A DNA stretch of 64,000 nucleotides, taken from assembly GCA_965249775.1 (NCBI GenBank), contig OZ252253.1, positions 2,294,001 to 2,358,000 on the forward strand. The letters run 5' to 3'. The position numbers and the translations under genes were made by a program. The notes under the pieces are model-generated. The model saw nothing but the letters and a program-made list of their open reading frames with translations. It ran no database searches and had not been told where the DNA came from. Source of the stretch: UBA822 sp965249775. GTDB lineage: Bacteria > Gemmatimonadota > Gemmatimonadetes > Longimicrobiales > Gaopeijiaceae. Below, piece after piece: positions 17,528 through 26,175 of this stretch (position 1 is the first letter of the stretch; every line of letters starts with the position of its first letter).

Positions 17528-18669
17528 CTGATCCGGTAGATCACGCCGGCGCCGTCGTCCGATAGCAGCAGCGCACCGTCTGGCATTACGAGCACGTCAA
17601 CGGGCCGTCCCCACGCGGTGTTGTTGTCCTGGAGCCATCCCTCTGCGAACACCTCGTATTGGACGGGGCGATCGCCGTCCAGGTGCACGACCGTCACCCG
17701 ATAACCCGTGTGCCCTGCCGCCGGGCTTCGATTCCACGACCCGTGTTCGGCGATGAAGATCTGGTTCCGATATCGCTCGGGGAACATGTCACCCGTGTAG
17801 AAGCGCATCCCCAGAGCGGCTACGTGGGGCCCGAGACCGAGCGCAGGAGGCTCGAAATCACCGCAGGGTTTCGCGTCACCGAACTGGGGATCCGGAACGT
17901 CTCCGGCATGACAAAACGGAAAGCCGAAGTGCAGGCCCTGCCGATCCGCATGGTTCAGGACATCGGACGGTGTCTCGTCACCCAACCCGTCCCGCCCGTT
18001 GCTGGTCATCCACAGCTCGTTGGTGGCCGGATGCCAGGCGAACCCGACGGAGTTGCGAATCCCGCTCGCGAAGACTTCCAAGTCGCTGCCGTCCGGGTTC
18101 ATCCGAGTGATCGAGGCGTACCGCGGCTCGTCGTCTTCCCGATCACACACGTTGCAGGGGGCACCCACCGGCACATAGAGCTTACCGTCGGGGCCGAACG
18201 CGATGTACTTCCAGCCGTGCGCACGATCCGAGGGATACGTGTCGTTGACGACAACGGGCTCGGGCGGGTTTTCGAGACGAGATTCGATCCTGTCATAACG
18301 CAGGATCCGGTTGATCTCGGCCACGTAGAGCGACCCGTCTCGGAAGGCCACGCCGTTCGGTGTGTTCAACCCGGAGTCGATCGTGATGACTTCGTCCGCC
18401 TTTTGGTCGTTGTCGCGATCTAGAATGGCATATACCTGGCCGGCGTCTCCCGACGCACCCCGCGCGCTGCGGGTGCCCACGAACAGCGTCCCGTTCGGTG
18501 TGAGCGTCATGGATCGAGGGCTGGAAAGGCCTTCCGCATAGACCTCGATGCTGAAGCCGGGCGGCAGGGTGATCTGATCGAGTGAGACCCTCTGCTGTCC
18601 ACACGCTCCGGTTGCCGACAACAATAGCGCCGCCGCGAGCGGCGTATTCGAAGTCGCACGTCTGAGCAT
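17515..18669 (-). CDS. Sorbosone/glucose dehydrogenase-like lipoprotein (PQQ-type six-bladed propeller)
   Basis: 384 aa from ATG 18669, chosen for AGAGGA upstream and a short lipoprotein signal (lipobox TGACG). The mature protein starts with LPPGFSIEVYAEGLSSPRSM, characteristic of the glucose/sorbosone dehydrogenase fold. Other blocks are NGVAFRDGSLYVAEINRILRY, GIRNSVGFAWHPATNELWMT and FIAEHGSWNRSPAAGHTGYR. The family oxidises aldoses, but many environmental members are uncharacterised. It lies about 100 nt upstream of the DUF1549/1553 gene on the same strand. Confidence 0.88.
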   Translation of the reverse strand: MLRRATSNTPLAAALLLSATGACGQQRVSLDQITLPPGFSIEVYAEGLSSPRSMTLTPNGTLFVGTRSARGASGDAGQVYAILDRDNDQKADEVITIDSGLNTPNGVAFRDGSLYVAEINRILRYDRIESRLENPPEPVVVNDTYPSDRAHGWKYIAFGPDGKLYVPVGAPCNVCDREDDEPRYASITRMNPDGSDLEVFASGIRNSVGFAWHPATNELWMTSNGRDGLGDETPSDVLNHADRQGLHFGFPFCHAGDVPDPQFGDAKPCGDFEPPALGLGPHVAALGMRFYTGDMFPERYRNQIFIAEHGSWNRSPAAGHTGYRVTVVHLDGDRPVQYEVFAEGWLQDNNTAWGRPVDVLVMPDGALLLSDDGAGVIYRISYSG

Positions 18670-18743
18670 GAACCGTCCTCTAAGCATGACACCGCCTCGC
18701 ATTCGAGTTTCGACTATTTCGTGCCTTGAAGCGCCCCAACCTG

Positions 18744-19748
18744 TCACGGCACATCGGTGACCCACATCCTCGCTGCGACGCTTCCGCCATCGACTGAGCC
18801 CCCAGCAACGTAGAGCCTACCGTCGATGATAGCAGCGGCGGGCGAAGACAACGCCATGGGAAGCCTTCCGACCAGCTCCCATGTCCCACCAGGAGTCAGA
18901 GCAAGGATGTCCGCGTCGATCGACTTTGTGCCGCCCTCCGGCGTCGTGTGACCTCCGACCATATAGATCCGGCCGTCGTGCACAAACGTGCCCGCCTCGC
19001 CATGCGAGTGTCCTTTGGGCAAAGCAGGCCCGCTCGTCCACGAGTCCGTTTCGGGATCGTAGATGTCCACATGCGCCTGATCGAGCTGCTCGCTGTCGTG
19101 ATGGAACTGGCCACCGATGGCGTAGATTCTTCCGTCGATCGTCACGGCGGAGAATTGATTCCTGGGTGTGGGCATAGGGGCAGCATTCTGCCACTGCACG
19201 GAGCCCCCTCCAAGCGTGCGCCAAGCCTCCAGGTCGAGGATCCAGTGGTCGGGCGCGTCGGTATCGCGATCCGCCTTCAAACCGCCGAAGTAGTGGAGGT
19301 CGCCACCCACGAGGGCGAGGCCGCCCCCACCTCTCGTTTCCGGGAGCAGCGGTGCCGCCGTATAACGATCCTGATCGATGTCGTAATTCCAGACCTCCGC
19401 GATCGCGTGACCCCGGTAGCCGTCTTTGAATCCACCAGCGAACCAGACGGTGCGGCCATCGACCACAGCGTTCACGTGGGATATCGCGCTCGGCAGATCC
19501 TGGAGCCGGGCCCAACTGCCATCTCTTGGATCAAAAACGTCTGATCGCTTACTCGACCGCACGTTCTCCATGTAGCCGCCGAACAAGTGAATCTTGCCGT
19601 CGATGACGGCGGTTGCCGTCTCCCACTTGCCGACCGGCATATCCGGTAGCGCCTGCCATGTGAGCTGGCCCGCGGCGCTGCTCCAAGGACCGCCGATGGC
19701 GGCCGTCATAAACGTGGCCAACAGCAGCACGGATCTGGTCTTAGGCAT
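18744..19748 (-). CDS. Secreted kelch-repeat beta-propeller protein
   Basis: 334 aa if started at ATG 19748, which opens a signal peptide (PKTRSVLLLATFMTAAIGG) but lacks a good ribosome site. An alternative ATG at 19841 has GAGG upstream and adds 31 residues. Six kelch blades are visible from repeats such as GKIHLFGGYMEN, GRTVWFAGGFKDG, GDLHYFGGLKAD, GRIYAIGGQFHHD, GRIYMVGGHTTPEG and GRLYVAGGSVDGG. It is probably a periplasmic or extracellular binding protein; no catalytic residues are recognised. Confidence 0.85.
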   Translation of the reverse strand: MPKTRSVLLLATFMTAAIGGPWSSAAGQLTWQALPDMPVGKWETATAVIDGKIHLFGGYMENVRSSKRSDVFDPRDGSWARLQDLPSAISHVNAVVDGRTVWFAGGFKDGYRGHAIAEVWNYDIDQDRYTAAPLLPETRGGGGLALVGGDLHYFGGLKADRDTDAPDHWILDLEAWRTLGGGSVQWQNAAPMPTPRNQFSAVTIDGRIYAIGGQFHHDSEQLDQAHVDIYDPETDSWTSGPALPKGHSHGEAGTFVHDGRIYMVGGHTTPEGGTKSIDADILALTPGGTWELVGRLPMALSSPAAAIIDGRLYVAGGSVDGGSVAARMWVTDVP

Positions 19749-19994
19749 CAGGACGGATTTGGGCTCGAAACTGGCCGGGGCGGAGGACACGACTATCTCC
19801 GGCTGCTCTTTCAGGTTCACCTTACGCCAAATGTCCGACATCCCGGGCCTCGTCACGTGGGATCGGTTGTATGCCTCTGCACAGACTCGCCGTGGCCGCT
19901 AGCATAGGCGGAGTGTTGCGCTCGGTCAAAGCCCAGGAGCGACCACAAACGTCCACCACGTTTCTCTCTTGGACCTGGTCGATGTACTTCTGAC

Positions 19995-20360
19995 CTAGCC
20001 GATGTACTGCATGGCTCCGACCACATTGCCCTCGGTGTCCTTGAACATGATCAGCGTGCCCACGGTCTCAATCACATAAGGTTGACTCATGACCTCGCCA
20101 CCGTGGCTTTCAATGGCTTCTGCGATGGCCTCGACGTCTTCCACTGCAATGGTGCACTCGAAGCCGGTCGTCCCCTTACCGGAGACCGGATGGCGACGCT
20201 CCTGGAGCGCTCCTCGGATCGCACCCGGGCTGGTATGGATTTGCCAGAAGTTGGGTGGACCCCATGGCTCGAGGGTCCAGCCGAAGACTTTCTCGTAGAA
20301 GGCCTTGGCCCTCTGACAGTCGTCGGCTTGGATGGCAAAATGGGCGATGTCGTTGGGCAT
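19995..20360 (-). CDS. VOC-family (glyoxalase/bleomycin-resistance fold) protein
   Basis: 121 aa, cytoplasmic. Paired beta-alpha-beta-beta-beta modules: AHFAIQADDCQRAKAFYEKV at the N-terminus and a C-terminal FKDTEGNVVGAMQY carrying a putative metal ligand (Glu). Members act as lyases, dioxygenases or binding proteins, and the substrate is unknown. Divergently transcribed from an AraC-family regulator, with 86 nt between the starts, suggesting local control. Confidence 0.88.
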   Translation of the reverse strand: MPNDIAHFAIQADDCQRAKAFYEKVFGWTLEPWGPPNFWQIHTSPGAIRGALQERRHPVSGKGTTGFECTIAVEDVEAIAEAIESHGGEVMSQPYVIETVGTLIMFKDTEGNVVGAMQYIG

Positions 20361-20446
20361 GTTGGTCTCCGGATCTCGGGTATGGGCCCTTGTGATGTCA
20401 ACCTAGTCGTTTCCCGTCTGGCTGTCTTGCGCTATTCTGCCAAGAT

Positions 20447-21247
20447 ATGTCGCTATACCGTCATACGCCCGAAGGGGTCGGAGAGCCTCCGATCGTGGTC
20501 CGGTTTCTGGGATTGCGCCTTCCGTCAGACCATCGGATCGACCCGCACGCGCACGAGTGGCACCAGTTGGTTTACGCTACGATTGGTGCGATGACTGTCG
20601 ACACGGCGGTCGGCACCTGGGTCGTTCCTCCCCACCGAGCCGTGTGGATACCTGCCAACCTCGAGCACGCGGTGAGGACGACTGGCTTGGTCAGGATGCG
20701 CACCCTCTACCTCCATCACGCTCTGGCGGAGCGACTGCCCGAGTCTTGCTGCGTGATCGATGTCACGCCGCTCCTGCGAGAGTTGATCTTGGAGACCGTG
20801 CGCCTGGGCATGCTCTCGGTCGACGAGCCAGCAGAGGCGCGGCTGGCCGCTGTCCTGGTGGACCAGATCGTTCACCGCCAAGAAGCTCCACTCCGGGTCA
20901 GGTTCCCCTCGGATGCACGCGCTCGTCGGGTGGCGGAGAACGCCCAGGCCGATCTCTCCGCGACGGGATCGCTCTCGCAACTGGTTCGAGGCACCGGAGC
21001 CAGCGTGCGCACGATGGAACGACTCTTTGTACGGGAGACGGGCTTGACCTTCGGGCGCTGGCTCCAACGGATCAAAACCCTGCATGCACTCGAACGACTC
21101 GCCGCCGGCGACTCCGTGACGGCCGCCGGCCTATCGGTCGGTTATTCCAGCACAAGCTCCTTCATCGCCATGTTCAAACGCGTCCTCGGCACGACGCCGG
21201 GGAGTTACTTCCGGAACGCGGCGACACGCTCACGAACGTCGCCATAG
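20447..21247 (+). CDS. AraC-family transcriptional regulator
   Basis: 266 aa. The N-terminal cupin-like sensor domain contains RIDPHAHEWHQLVY and VPPHRAVWIPANLEHAV. The C-terminal double helix-turn-helix spans about residues 165-258: LSQLVRGTGASVRTMERLF, then AAGLSVGYSSTSSFIAMFK and a final GTTPGSYFR. No ribosome site precedes the ATG. TATTCT at 20433-20438 would place the transcript start at or next to the ATG, so a leaderless mRNA is possible. The likely targets are itself and the divergent VOC gene. Confidence 0.9.
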   Translation: MSLYRHTPEGVGEPPIVVRFLGLRLPSDHRIDPHAHEWHQLVYATIGAMTVDTAVGTWVVPPHRAVWIPANLEHAVRTTGLVRMRTLYLHHALAERLPESCCVIDVTPLLRELILETVRLGMLSVDEPAEARLAAVLVDQIVHRQEAPLRVRFPSDARARRVAENAQADLSATGSLSQLVRGTGASVRTMERLFVRETGLTFGRWLQRIKTLHALERLAAGDSVTAAGLSVGYSSTSSFIAMFKRVLGTTPGSYFRNAATRSRTSP

Positions 21248-21399
21248 CCGCCGTGGTCGTTTGGCTCCTGTCGGGAGGTCGTTAGGCGGTCGGACAGCGC
21301 CTCCGTCGGCAGGACGCGCAGCGCTCTGAACACCCCCACCGCCGCTTCGTGTATATTCCCGGCTTCCCGTCCTACTTCCCACCCCCCGGTTGACCCGCC

Positions 21400-22872
21400 G
21401 TGAACGAGCCCACAGAAGCCGCTCTCGAGTCCGCTCCCGAGCCGACTCCCGAGGCCGCTTCCGAAGCGGCCGAAGAGCACGCCGAAATCCCCGGCTTCTG
21501 GTCCGCCGTGTGGATGGCGATCAAGGGCACCGGTGTGGACTACACGGAAGCCCCCATGCGGCACGCGATCGTTCTGCTCGCCGTGCCCATGGTGCTGGAG
21601 ATGGTCATGGAGTCGGTGTTCGCGGTGGTGGACATCTTCTTCGTGTCCAGGCTGGGACCCGAGCAGGTCGCGGTCGTGGGGCTCACCGAGTCTATGATGA
21701 CGCTGGTCTATACGGCGGCGATGGGCCTGGGGATCGGTGTCACCGCCATGATCGCTCGCCGAGCGGGGGAGAAGGACCAGGACGCAGCCGGGCACACGGC
21801 CGCCCAGTCCGTGCTGCTGGGCGTGGGAATCGCGATCGTCCTCGGCGTCGTGGGCTCGCTCTCGGCACCGTGGCTCCTGTCCCTCATGGGCGCCGAACCC
21901 GACGTGGTGGAGATCGGGTCGGGGTACACGCGCATCATGTTCGCGGGCAACATCACGGTACTCCTTCTCTTCATGAACAACGCGGCCTTCCGGGGAGCCG
22001 GGGACGCCGTGATCGCCATGCGGATGCTTTGGCTCGCGAACGGAATCAACATCATACTCGACCCGACGCTGATCTTCGGCTTGGGTCCGTTCCCGGAGAT
22101 GGGCGTTCAGGGTGCGGCGATCGCCACGGTGATCGGCCGTGGGACGGCGGTGTCTCTGCAGCTGTTCATCTTGATTCGCGGCATGGGACGCCTCAACGTC
22201 CAGCTCAGGCACTGGCGCCTGGACTTGCCCCTCATGTGGAGGCTCATGCGGCTCTCCGCGACCGCGACCCTCCAGACATTCATTGGAATGGCGTCGTGGA
22301 TCGGACTCGTGCGCATCATCGCGATCTTCGGGAGTTCGGCGCTGGCCGGGTACACGATCGCCATTCGGATCGTGCTCTTCGCGCTCTTGCCCGCATGGGG
22401 GATGAGCAACGCTGCAGCCACCATGGTCGGCCAAGCGCTGGGGGCGGAAAAGCCGGATCGAGCGGAAAAATCGGTCTGGATCGCCGCGCGCCTGAACCTC
22501 TACTTCCTGGGTAGCGTAGGCATTCTCTTCATGGTGTTCGCGGGACCGATCGTGCGTGCATTCTCCCCGGATCCGGAGACGGTCAGCAACGGGATTCTCG
22601 CGTTGAGGACGGTCAGTGCCGGATTCTTCTTCTACGCGTACGGCATGGTGCTCGTCAGCTCGTTCAACGGGGCCGGCGACACCTGGACGCCCACCTGGGT
22701 CAACCTACTTTGCTTCTGGGTCTTCCAGATTCCGCTCGCTTGGGTGTTGGCCCAGACGATGGGGATCGGTCCCTGGGGTGTGCACATCGCAGTGATGCTC
22801 GGCTTCTCGTCCGAGGCGATCGTGGCTGGCCTGTTGTTCAGGCGCGGCAAGTGGAAAGACCAGAAGGTCTAG
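21400..22872 (+). CDS. MATE-family multidrug efflux transporter
   Basis: 490 aa from GTG 21400. An Ala/Glu/Pro-rich cytoplasmic N-terminus of about 35 residues is followed by about 12 transmembrane helices in two MatE halves. Landmarks are LAVPMVLEMVMESVFAVVD, AAQSVLLGVGIAIVLG, FRGAGDAVIAMRM, MVGQALGAEKPDRAEKSV and SFNGAGDTWTPTW. It would export cationic or amphiphilic compounds in exchange for Na+ or H+. The N-terminal extension is longer than usual. It ends about 100 nt before the ABC-exporter operon. Confidence 0.93.
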   Translation: MNEPTEAALESAPEPTPEAASEAAEEHAEIPGFWSAVWMAIKGTGVDYTEAPMRHAIVLLAVPMVLEMVMESVFAVVDIFFVSRLGPEQVAVVGLTESMMTLVYTAAMGLGIGVTAMIARRAGEKDQDAAGHTAAQSVLLGVGIAIVLGVVGSLSAPWLLSLMGAEPDVVEIGSGYTRIMFAGNITVLLLFMNNAAFRGAGDAVIAMRMLWLANGINIILDPTLIFGLGPFPEMGVQGAAIATVIGRGTAVSLQLFILIRGMGRLNVQLRHWRLDLPLMWRLMRLSATATLQTFIGMASWIGLVRIIAIFGSSALAGYTIAIRIVLFALLPAWGMSNAAATMVGQALGAEKPDRAEKSVWIAARLNLYFLGSVGILFMVFAGPIVRAFSPDPETVSNGILALRTVSAGFFFYAYGMVLVSSFNGAGDTWTPTWVNLLCFWVFQIPLAWVLAQTMGIGPWGVHIAVMLGFSSEAIVAGLLFRRGKWKDQKV

Positions 22873-22880
22873 GAAGGCAT

Positions 22881-22929
22881 TTGACGCGGACGGGAGCATA
22901 TTGTACTATATCACTAGTACAATAGTACA
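22881..22929 (+). promoter_or_regulatory. Sigma70-type promoter with embedded palindromic operator
   Basis: TTGACG (22881-22886), a 17-nt spacer and TACTAT (22904-22909) form a near-consensus promoter for the ABC exporter. The -10 lies within a perfect 9-bp inverted repeat, TATTGTACT (22899-22907) and AGTACAATA (22916-22924). Half-site TAGTACA occurs three times: inverted at 22902-22908, direct at 22915-22921 and 22923-22929. A repressor here would occlude the promoter. The shape and the downstream ABC genes recall GntR/YtrA-type operators, but no regulator gene is in the window. Confidence 0.8.
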
Positions 22930-22978
22930 CTAGCACTTTGGTCATCGATAACGACTTCACATAAGGGTCATTCGAGCC

Positions 22979-23841
22979 ATGATCGACGTGAAAGGGATGG
23001 TCTTCACCTACCGGGGTGCGAAGGAACCGGCGGTGAACGATCTCGAGTTCTCGGTCGGGGACGGCGAGATCTTCGGGTTTCTGGGACCGAACGGTGCGGG
23101 CAAGAGCACCACACAAAAAGTGCTCATCGGCTTGCTGCGCGACTACGGCGGCAAGGTAAGCGTGCTCGAGCGCGAATCGCGCGACTGGGGCTCTGATCTG
23201 TACGAGCAGGTCGGGGTCGGCTTCGAGCTACCGGTTCACTTCGGCCGCCTCACCGCGCGCGAGAATCTCAGCTACTTCGCCTCACTGTATCAGGGAGAGA
23301 CCGAGAATCTGGACCACTTGCTGGAACAGGTGGATCTGCTCAAAGAAGCGGACATGCGTGTCGAGCGCTTCTCGAAGGGAATGCGCGTGCGCTTGAGCTT
23401 TGCGCGTGCGGTCCTCTGCCGCCCGCGACTGCTGTTCCTCGACGAGCCCACCACGGGGCTCGATCCGCTGAGCGCGCGCAATATCAAGGACTTGATTCTC
23501 GAGCACCGCGAGCGCGGCGCAACGGTTTTCCTCACCACCCACGACATGGCGACGGCCGACGAGATCTGTGATCGGGTAGCGTTCCTGCTCGACGGACGCA
23601 TCGCCCTGATCGACGCTCCACGCGAGCTGAAGGTCCGCTACGGCGATCGGCGTGTACGGGTGGATACCGCGCCAACGGAAAACTCGAGGGGCGCGACTTC
23701 CCGATGGAAGGCCTGGCCGAGAACCAGGAGTTCCTGACGGCCCTGCGCGAGCCGTCCCTGCAGACGGTCCACACCCAGGAGACCACGCTCGAGAACATCT
23801 TCATCCGGGTGACCGGCCGGGAGCTCTCATGGGCAGGCTGA
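22979..23841 (+). CDS. ABC exporter ATP-binding subunit, apparent frameshift
   Basis: Walker A is GFLGPNGAGKSTTQKVL; the signature is FSKGMRVRLSFARA; Walker B is LLFLDEPTTGLD. This is the drug/Na+ exporter class. The uninterrupted frame ends at 23737 with an unnatural tail. From about 23673 the -1 frame gives the expected C-terminal region (LEGRDFPMEGLAENQEF and TTLENIFIRVTGREL), ending TGA 23839-23841 and overlapping the next gene's ATG (23829). One missing base near 23672-23676 explains this. It is either a sequencing error or a mutation trimming the C-terminal subdomain; the nucleotide-binding core is intact. First gene of a three-gene operon. Confidence 0.88.
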
Positions 23842-24536
23842 CCAACACGCTGCGACTCGATTCACAGCTCCAGGCACGCTACAAGGTGTATGCGATCGTG
23901 GTGGGCACGGCGGTCGCATTGGGCCTTCTGTTGCGCTCACTGGTCACGCCTGAGCAGCTGAACTTCTTCATGCCGGTGCTGGTCATGTATGGCGTGAGCG
24001 TGTCGACGGTCTTTCTGGCTGGCTTGCTTATCTTGCTCGAGCGGGGTGAGGGGACGCTCGGCGTCATGATGGTCTCGCCTCTGAGACCCTCCGAGTACTT
24101 GGCCTCCAAGCTCATTACCCTGGCCGCACTAGCGCTGGTGGAGAGCGCGGTCATGGCGATCATTGCCTATGGCCTGGGCTTCTCGTTCGGCTGGCTCGTG
24201 CTGGCCGTGGTGATGCGGGCCAGTATGGGCGTCGGGGTCGGGGTGGTGTTGGGTGTGCGGTACCGCTCGATCACCCACTTCCTGCTGCCGGTAATACTCG
24301 CCTCCCTCGCGTTCGATCTACCGAACTTCTGGTACTTCGAAATCTGGCCGACGTCGCTGTTCTACTTGTGGCCCTCGATGCCAGCGCTGCTCTTGGCCAA
24401 GAACGCCTTCGTGCCAGTGGAGCCGCTCCAGCTGGTCTACGCCTTCGGTTACGGCATGCTGGTCGTCGGTGCCGTGTTGTTCTGGGCGTCGCGCTCCATC
24501 GACCGCTTCGTCGTGCGAGGGGAGCTCTCCTCATGA
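23829..24536 (+). CDS. ABC exporter permease subunit 1
   Basis: 235 aa with six predicted membrane helices, of the ABC-2 type. Landmarks are LNFFMPVLVMYGVSVSTVF, GEGTLGVMMVSPLRPSEYL (cytoplasmic loop typical of the family) and FDLPNFWYFEIWP. The ATG at 23829 lies inside the shifted-frame 3' end of the ATPase gene, typical of translational coupling. Partners are the ATPase upstream and permease 2 downstream. The substrate is unknown. Confidence 0.88.
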   Translation: MGRLTNTLRLDSQLQARYKVYAIVVGTAVALGLLLRSLVTPEQLNFFMPVLVMYGVSVSTVFLAGLLILLERGEGTLGVMMVSPLRPSEYLASKLITLAALALVESAVMAIIAYGLGFSFGWLVLAVVMRASMGVGVGVVLGVRYRSITHFLLPVILASLAFDLPNFWYFEIWPTSLFYLWPSMPALLLAKNAFVPVEPLQLVYAFGYGMLVVGAVLFWASRSIDRFVVRGELSS

Positions 24537-25276
24537 ACACACACGTGATCAGAGCCGTGAGAGTGCTAGCGCCCAACGATGTGCGCCTGATCTGGCGGGA
24601 TGGCTTCTTGCTGAGCTTCCTCATCGTCGTCTTGCCGCTCTTCTCCTGGGGCATGCATTGGCTGATTCCCTACATTGGGGATCTCGTGGCCCAGTTTGTC
24701 GAGCTCGAGCCGTATTACGGGCTCATCCTGGGCAACTTCATCATCGCCCAAGAGCCGGTAATGCTGGGCTTCGTCGTCGGCATTCTCTTCGTCGAAGAGC
24801 GCGACGAGGGCACGTTGCTGGCCCTCCAGGCCACCCCGCTCTCGTTGCGAAGCTTCGTGGGCTACCGGCTGGTGGTGGCGATGGTGCTCAGCGTCGTGTT
24901 TACGATGATCGGCGTGCTGCTTGCGGATCTGGTTTCGGTCTCCTGGCTCGAGCTCCTGGCGACGGCTGCCCTTGCCTCGCTTTCCGTCCCCATCGTTGCC
25001 CTGGTCTACGTGATCTACATGAAGAACAAGGTGCAAGCGATCATGCTGTTGAAGCCGGTACAGATCTGGAGCGGTGTGCCCGTCCTGCTCTTCTTCGTGC
25101 CTACGCCTTTCGAGTGGATCGGAAGCGTACCCGGGCTCCTCTACTACCCCATGCGTCTGTTCTGGGGCGCCAGCCAGGGTCAAGTGGAGTGGTGGCTGCT
25201 GGCGCCCGGTGCGCTCATTCCAGCAGTGGCGATCCTCTGGTTGCTGCGGCGGTTCGAGCGGACGGTCTATGCGTGA
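24533..25276 (+). CDS. ABC exporter permease subunit 2
   Basis: 247 aa with about six membrane helices. The start ATG overlaps the previous stop (ATGA, 24533-24536), so the two permeases are probably made in equal amounts and form a heterodimer. It shares the loop motif ERDEGTLLALQATPLSLRSF with permease 1 (ERGEGTLGVMMVSPL), showing common ancestry. It ends 39 nt before a convergent gene. Confidence 0.88.
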   Translation: MNTHVIRAVRVLAPNDVRLIWRDGFLLSFLIVVLPLFSWGMHWLIPYIGDLVAQFVELEPYYGLILGNFIIAQEPVMLGFVVGILFVEERDEGTLLALQATPLSLRSFVGYRLVVAMVLSVVFTMIGVLLADLVSVSWLELLATAALASLSVPIVALVYVIYMKNKVQAIMLLKPVQIWSGVPVLLFFVPTPFEWIGSVPGLLYYPMRLFWGASQGQVEWWLLAPGALIPAVAILWLLRRFERTVYA

Positions 25277-25315
25277 GGCAGACCTAACAGAGGGTCTACG
25301 CCTGAGATCGGGTCT

Positions 25316-25774
25316 CTAGGCCGGAGGCGACACCTGAGACAACGATCCCCCACGACTTTTGAACAACTCTTGCATCGCGCGACTGGCCTTCGCGCGGATA
25401 TCAGCCTCGCTCGGGGCTCCCGGAGACTCCATGAGATCCTTTGTCAGAATTGCTATGACCGGGATCCCGGCCCCGCCTCCGATCTCACCTGTCTTGGGGT
25501 TCCAGCAAGTGATCTCGATTGAGTGGATAGCGGAAGGATCGAGGTCATTGAGTGACTGTCCTTCCTGGAAGAGGTCATCGAATGATGATTGTCCCTCCTG
25601 CAGTCCGACCTGTAGGATCACGCCGTCTACGAATATGACCCCGTCATTTGGCTCGAGCCCAGGCATCTGGATCAGCTGACGGGCGCACTTCGCGGCTGCG
25701 CTTTCGGCAGAAACGAGGCTGAGCGCGACAAGAGCGAAGGTGAGATACAACCGGTTGGGTCTGTTTGCGATCAT
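25316..25774 (-). CDS. Small secreted protein with a TonB-receptor plug-like motif
   Basis: 152 aa with a signal peptide (cleavage near SAAAKC). Residues 40-115 read like an isolated plug domain: GVIFVDGVILQV, then LNDLDPSAIHSIEI and GIPVIAILTK, paralleling the P-L-Y-V-I-D-G / I-E-S-I-E-V / N-G-V-I-L-I-T-T-K pattern of TonB-dependent receptor plugs. There is no barrel. The C-terminal 40 residues are predicted helix then disordered. The function is unknown; the plug analogy is from motif order only. Confidence 0.6.
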   Translation of the reverse strand: MIANRPNRLYLTFALVALSLVSAESAAAKCARQLIQMPGLEPNDGVIFVDGVILQVGLQEGQSSFDDLFQEGQSLNDLDPSAIHSIEITCWNPKTGEIGGGAGIPVIAILTKDLMESPGAPSEADIRAKASRAMQELFKSRGGSLSQVSPPA

Positions 25775-25932
25775 CTGATGAACCTCACACCCAGAACAAT
25801 CACCTGCAACATAGTACCCCTGTCGAGACCGAATCCAGGATCGGGCTCAGGGCTCGATGTCTTCGTCGACACGGCTCGATAATACACGCCTGAGGGGCGG
25901 GGATGCAACACGCCGGCAGGGCCTGAGGCGGC

Positions 25933-26013
25933 TCAGTCCGCCCGCAACGCCTCCACCGGATCGACGTCGGCCGCGCGGCGGGCCGGTAGGTAGGTCGCGA
26001 GCAACCCGATTGA
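25933..26013 (-). pseudogene. ADOP/FtsX-type permease, 3' fragment only
   Basis: The - strand frame encodes GLLATYLPARRAADVDPVEALRAD and a stop, split here as GLLATYLPARRAAD plus VDPVEALRAD. It is the cytoplasmic tail that closes ADOP/MacB-like ABC permeases (compare VPALRAAATDPADVLRGE of the intact gene at 29964). Upstream of residue S-I-G the similarity stops abruptly and the DNA becomes the broken higB on the + strand. Only about 80 bases of a gene normally near 2.4 kb remain. Confidence 0.75.
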
Positions 26014-26043
26014 CACCAGGAACTTTGGACCTCTCTGATCCTG

Positions 26044-26161
26044 GGAGACAAGCGTGACTTGACGGGGCTTCTGGCCCGTCGACGTTTCAGGCAACTGGCG
26101 CGTCGTTTTCAGGTTCGAAGACGGCGATCCGTGCGACGTTCGATACCTCGATACCCACTGA
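26044..26161 (+). pseudogene. HigB-family (RelE/ParE-fold) toxin, truncated and frameshifted
   Basis: The frame ending TGA 26159-26161 encodes GFWPVDVSGNWRVVFRF followed by EDGDPCDVRYLDTH, the conserved C-terminus of HigB RNase toxins. Going upstream the frame meets a stop. Removing one G from the run at 26064-26067 joins it to GDKRDLTG, the normal preceding segment. The first half of the protein is absent, and the ADOP fragment begins there. The toxin is therefore dead, while its antitoxin gene 14 nt downstream is intact. Confidence 0.75.
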
Positions 26162-26175
26162 TGGAGGGTTAACCA

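Noticed and set aside
21205..22434. 409-codon - strand frame rich in His/Arg/Glu over the MATE gene
   Set aside because: Antisense shadow of a 12-helix membrane protein; low-complexity composition is expected from hydrophobic codons read backwards.
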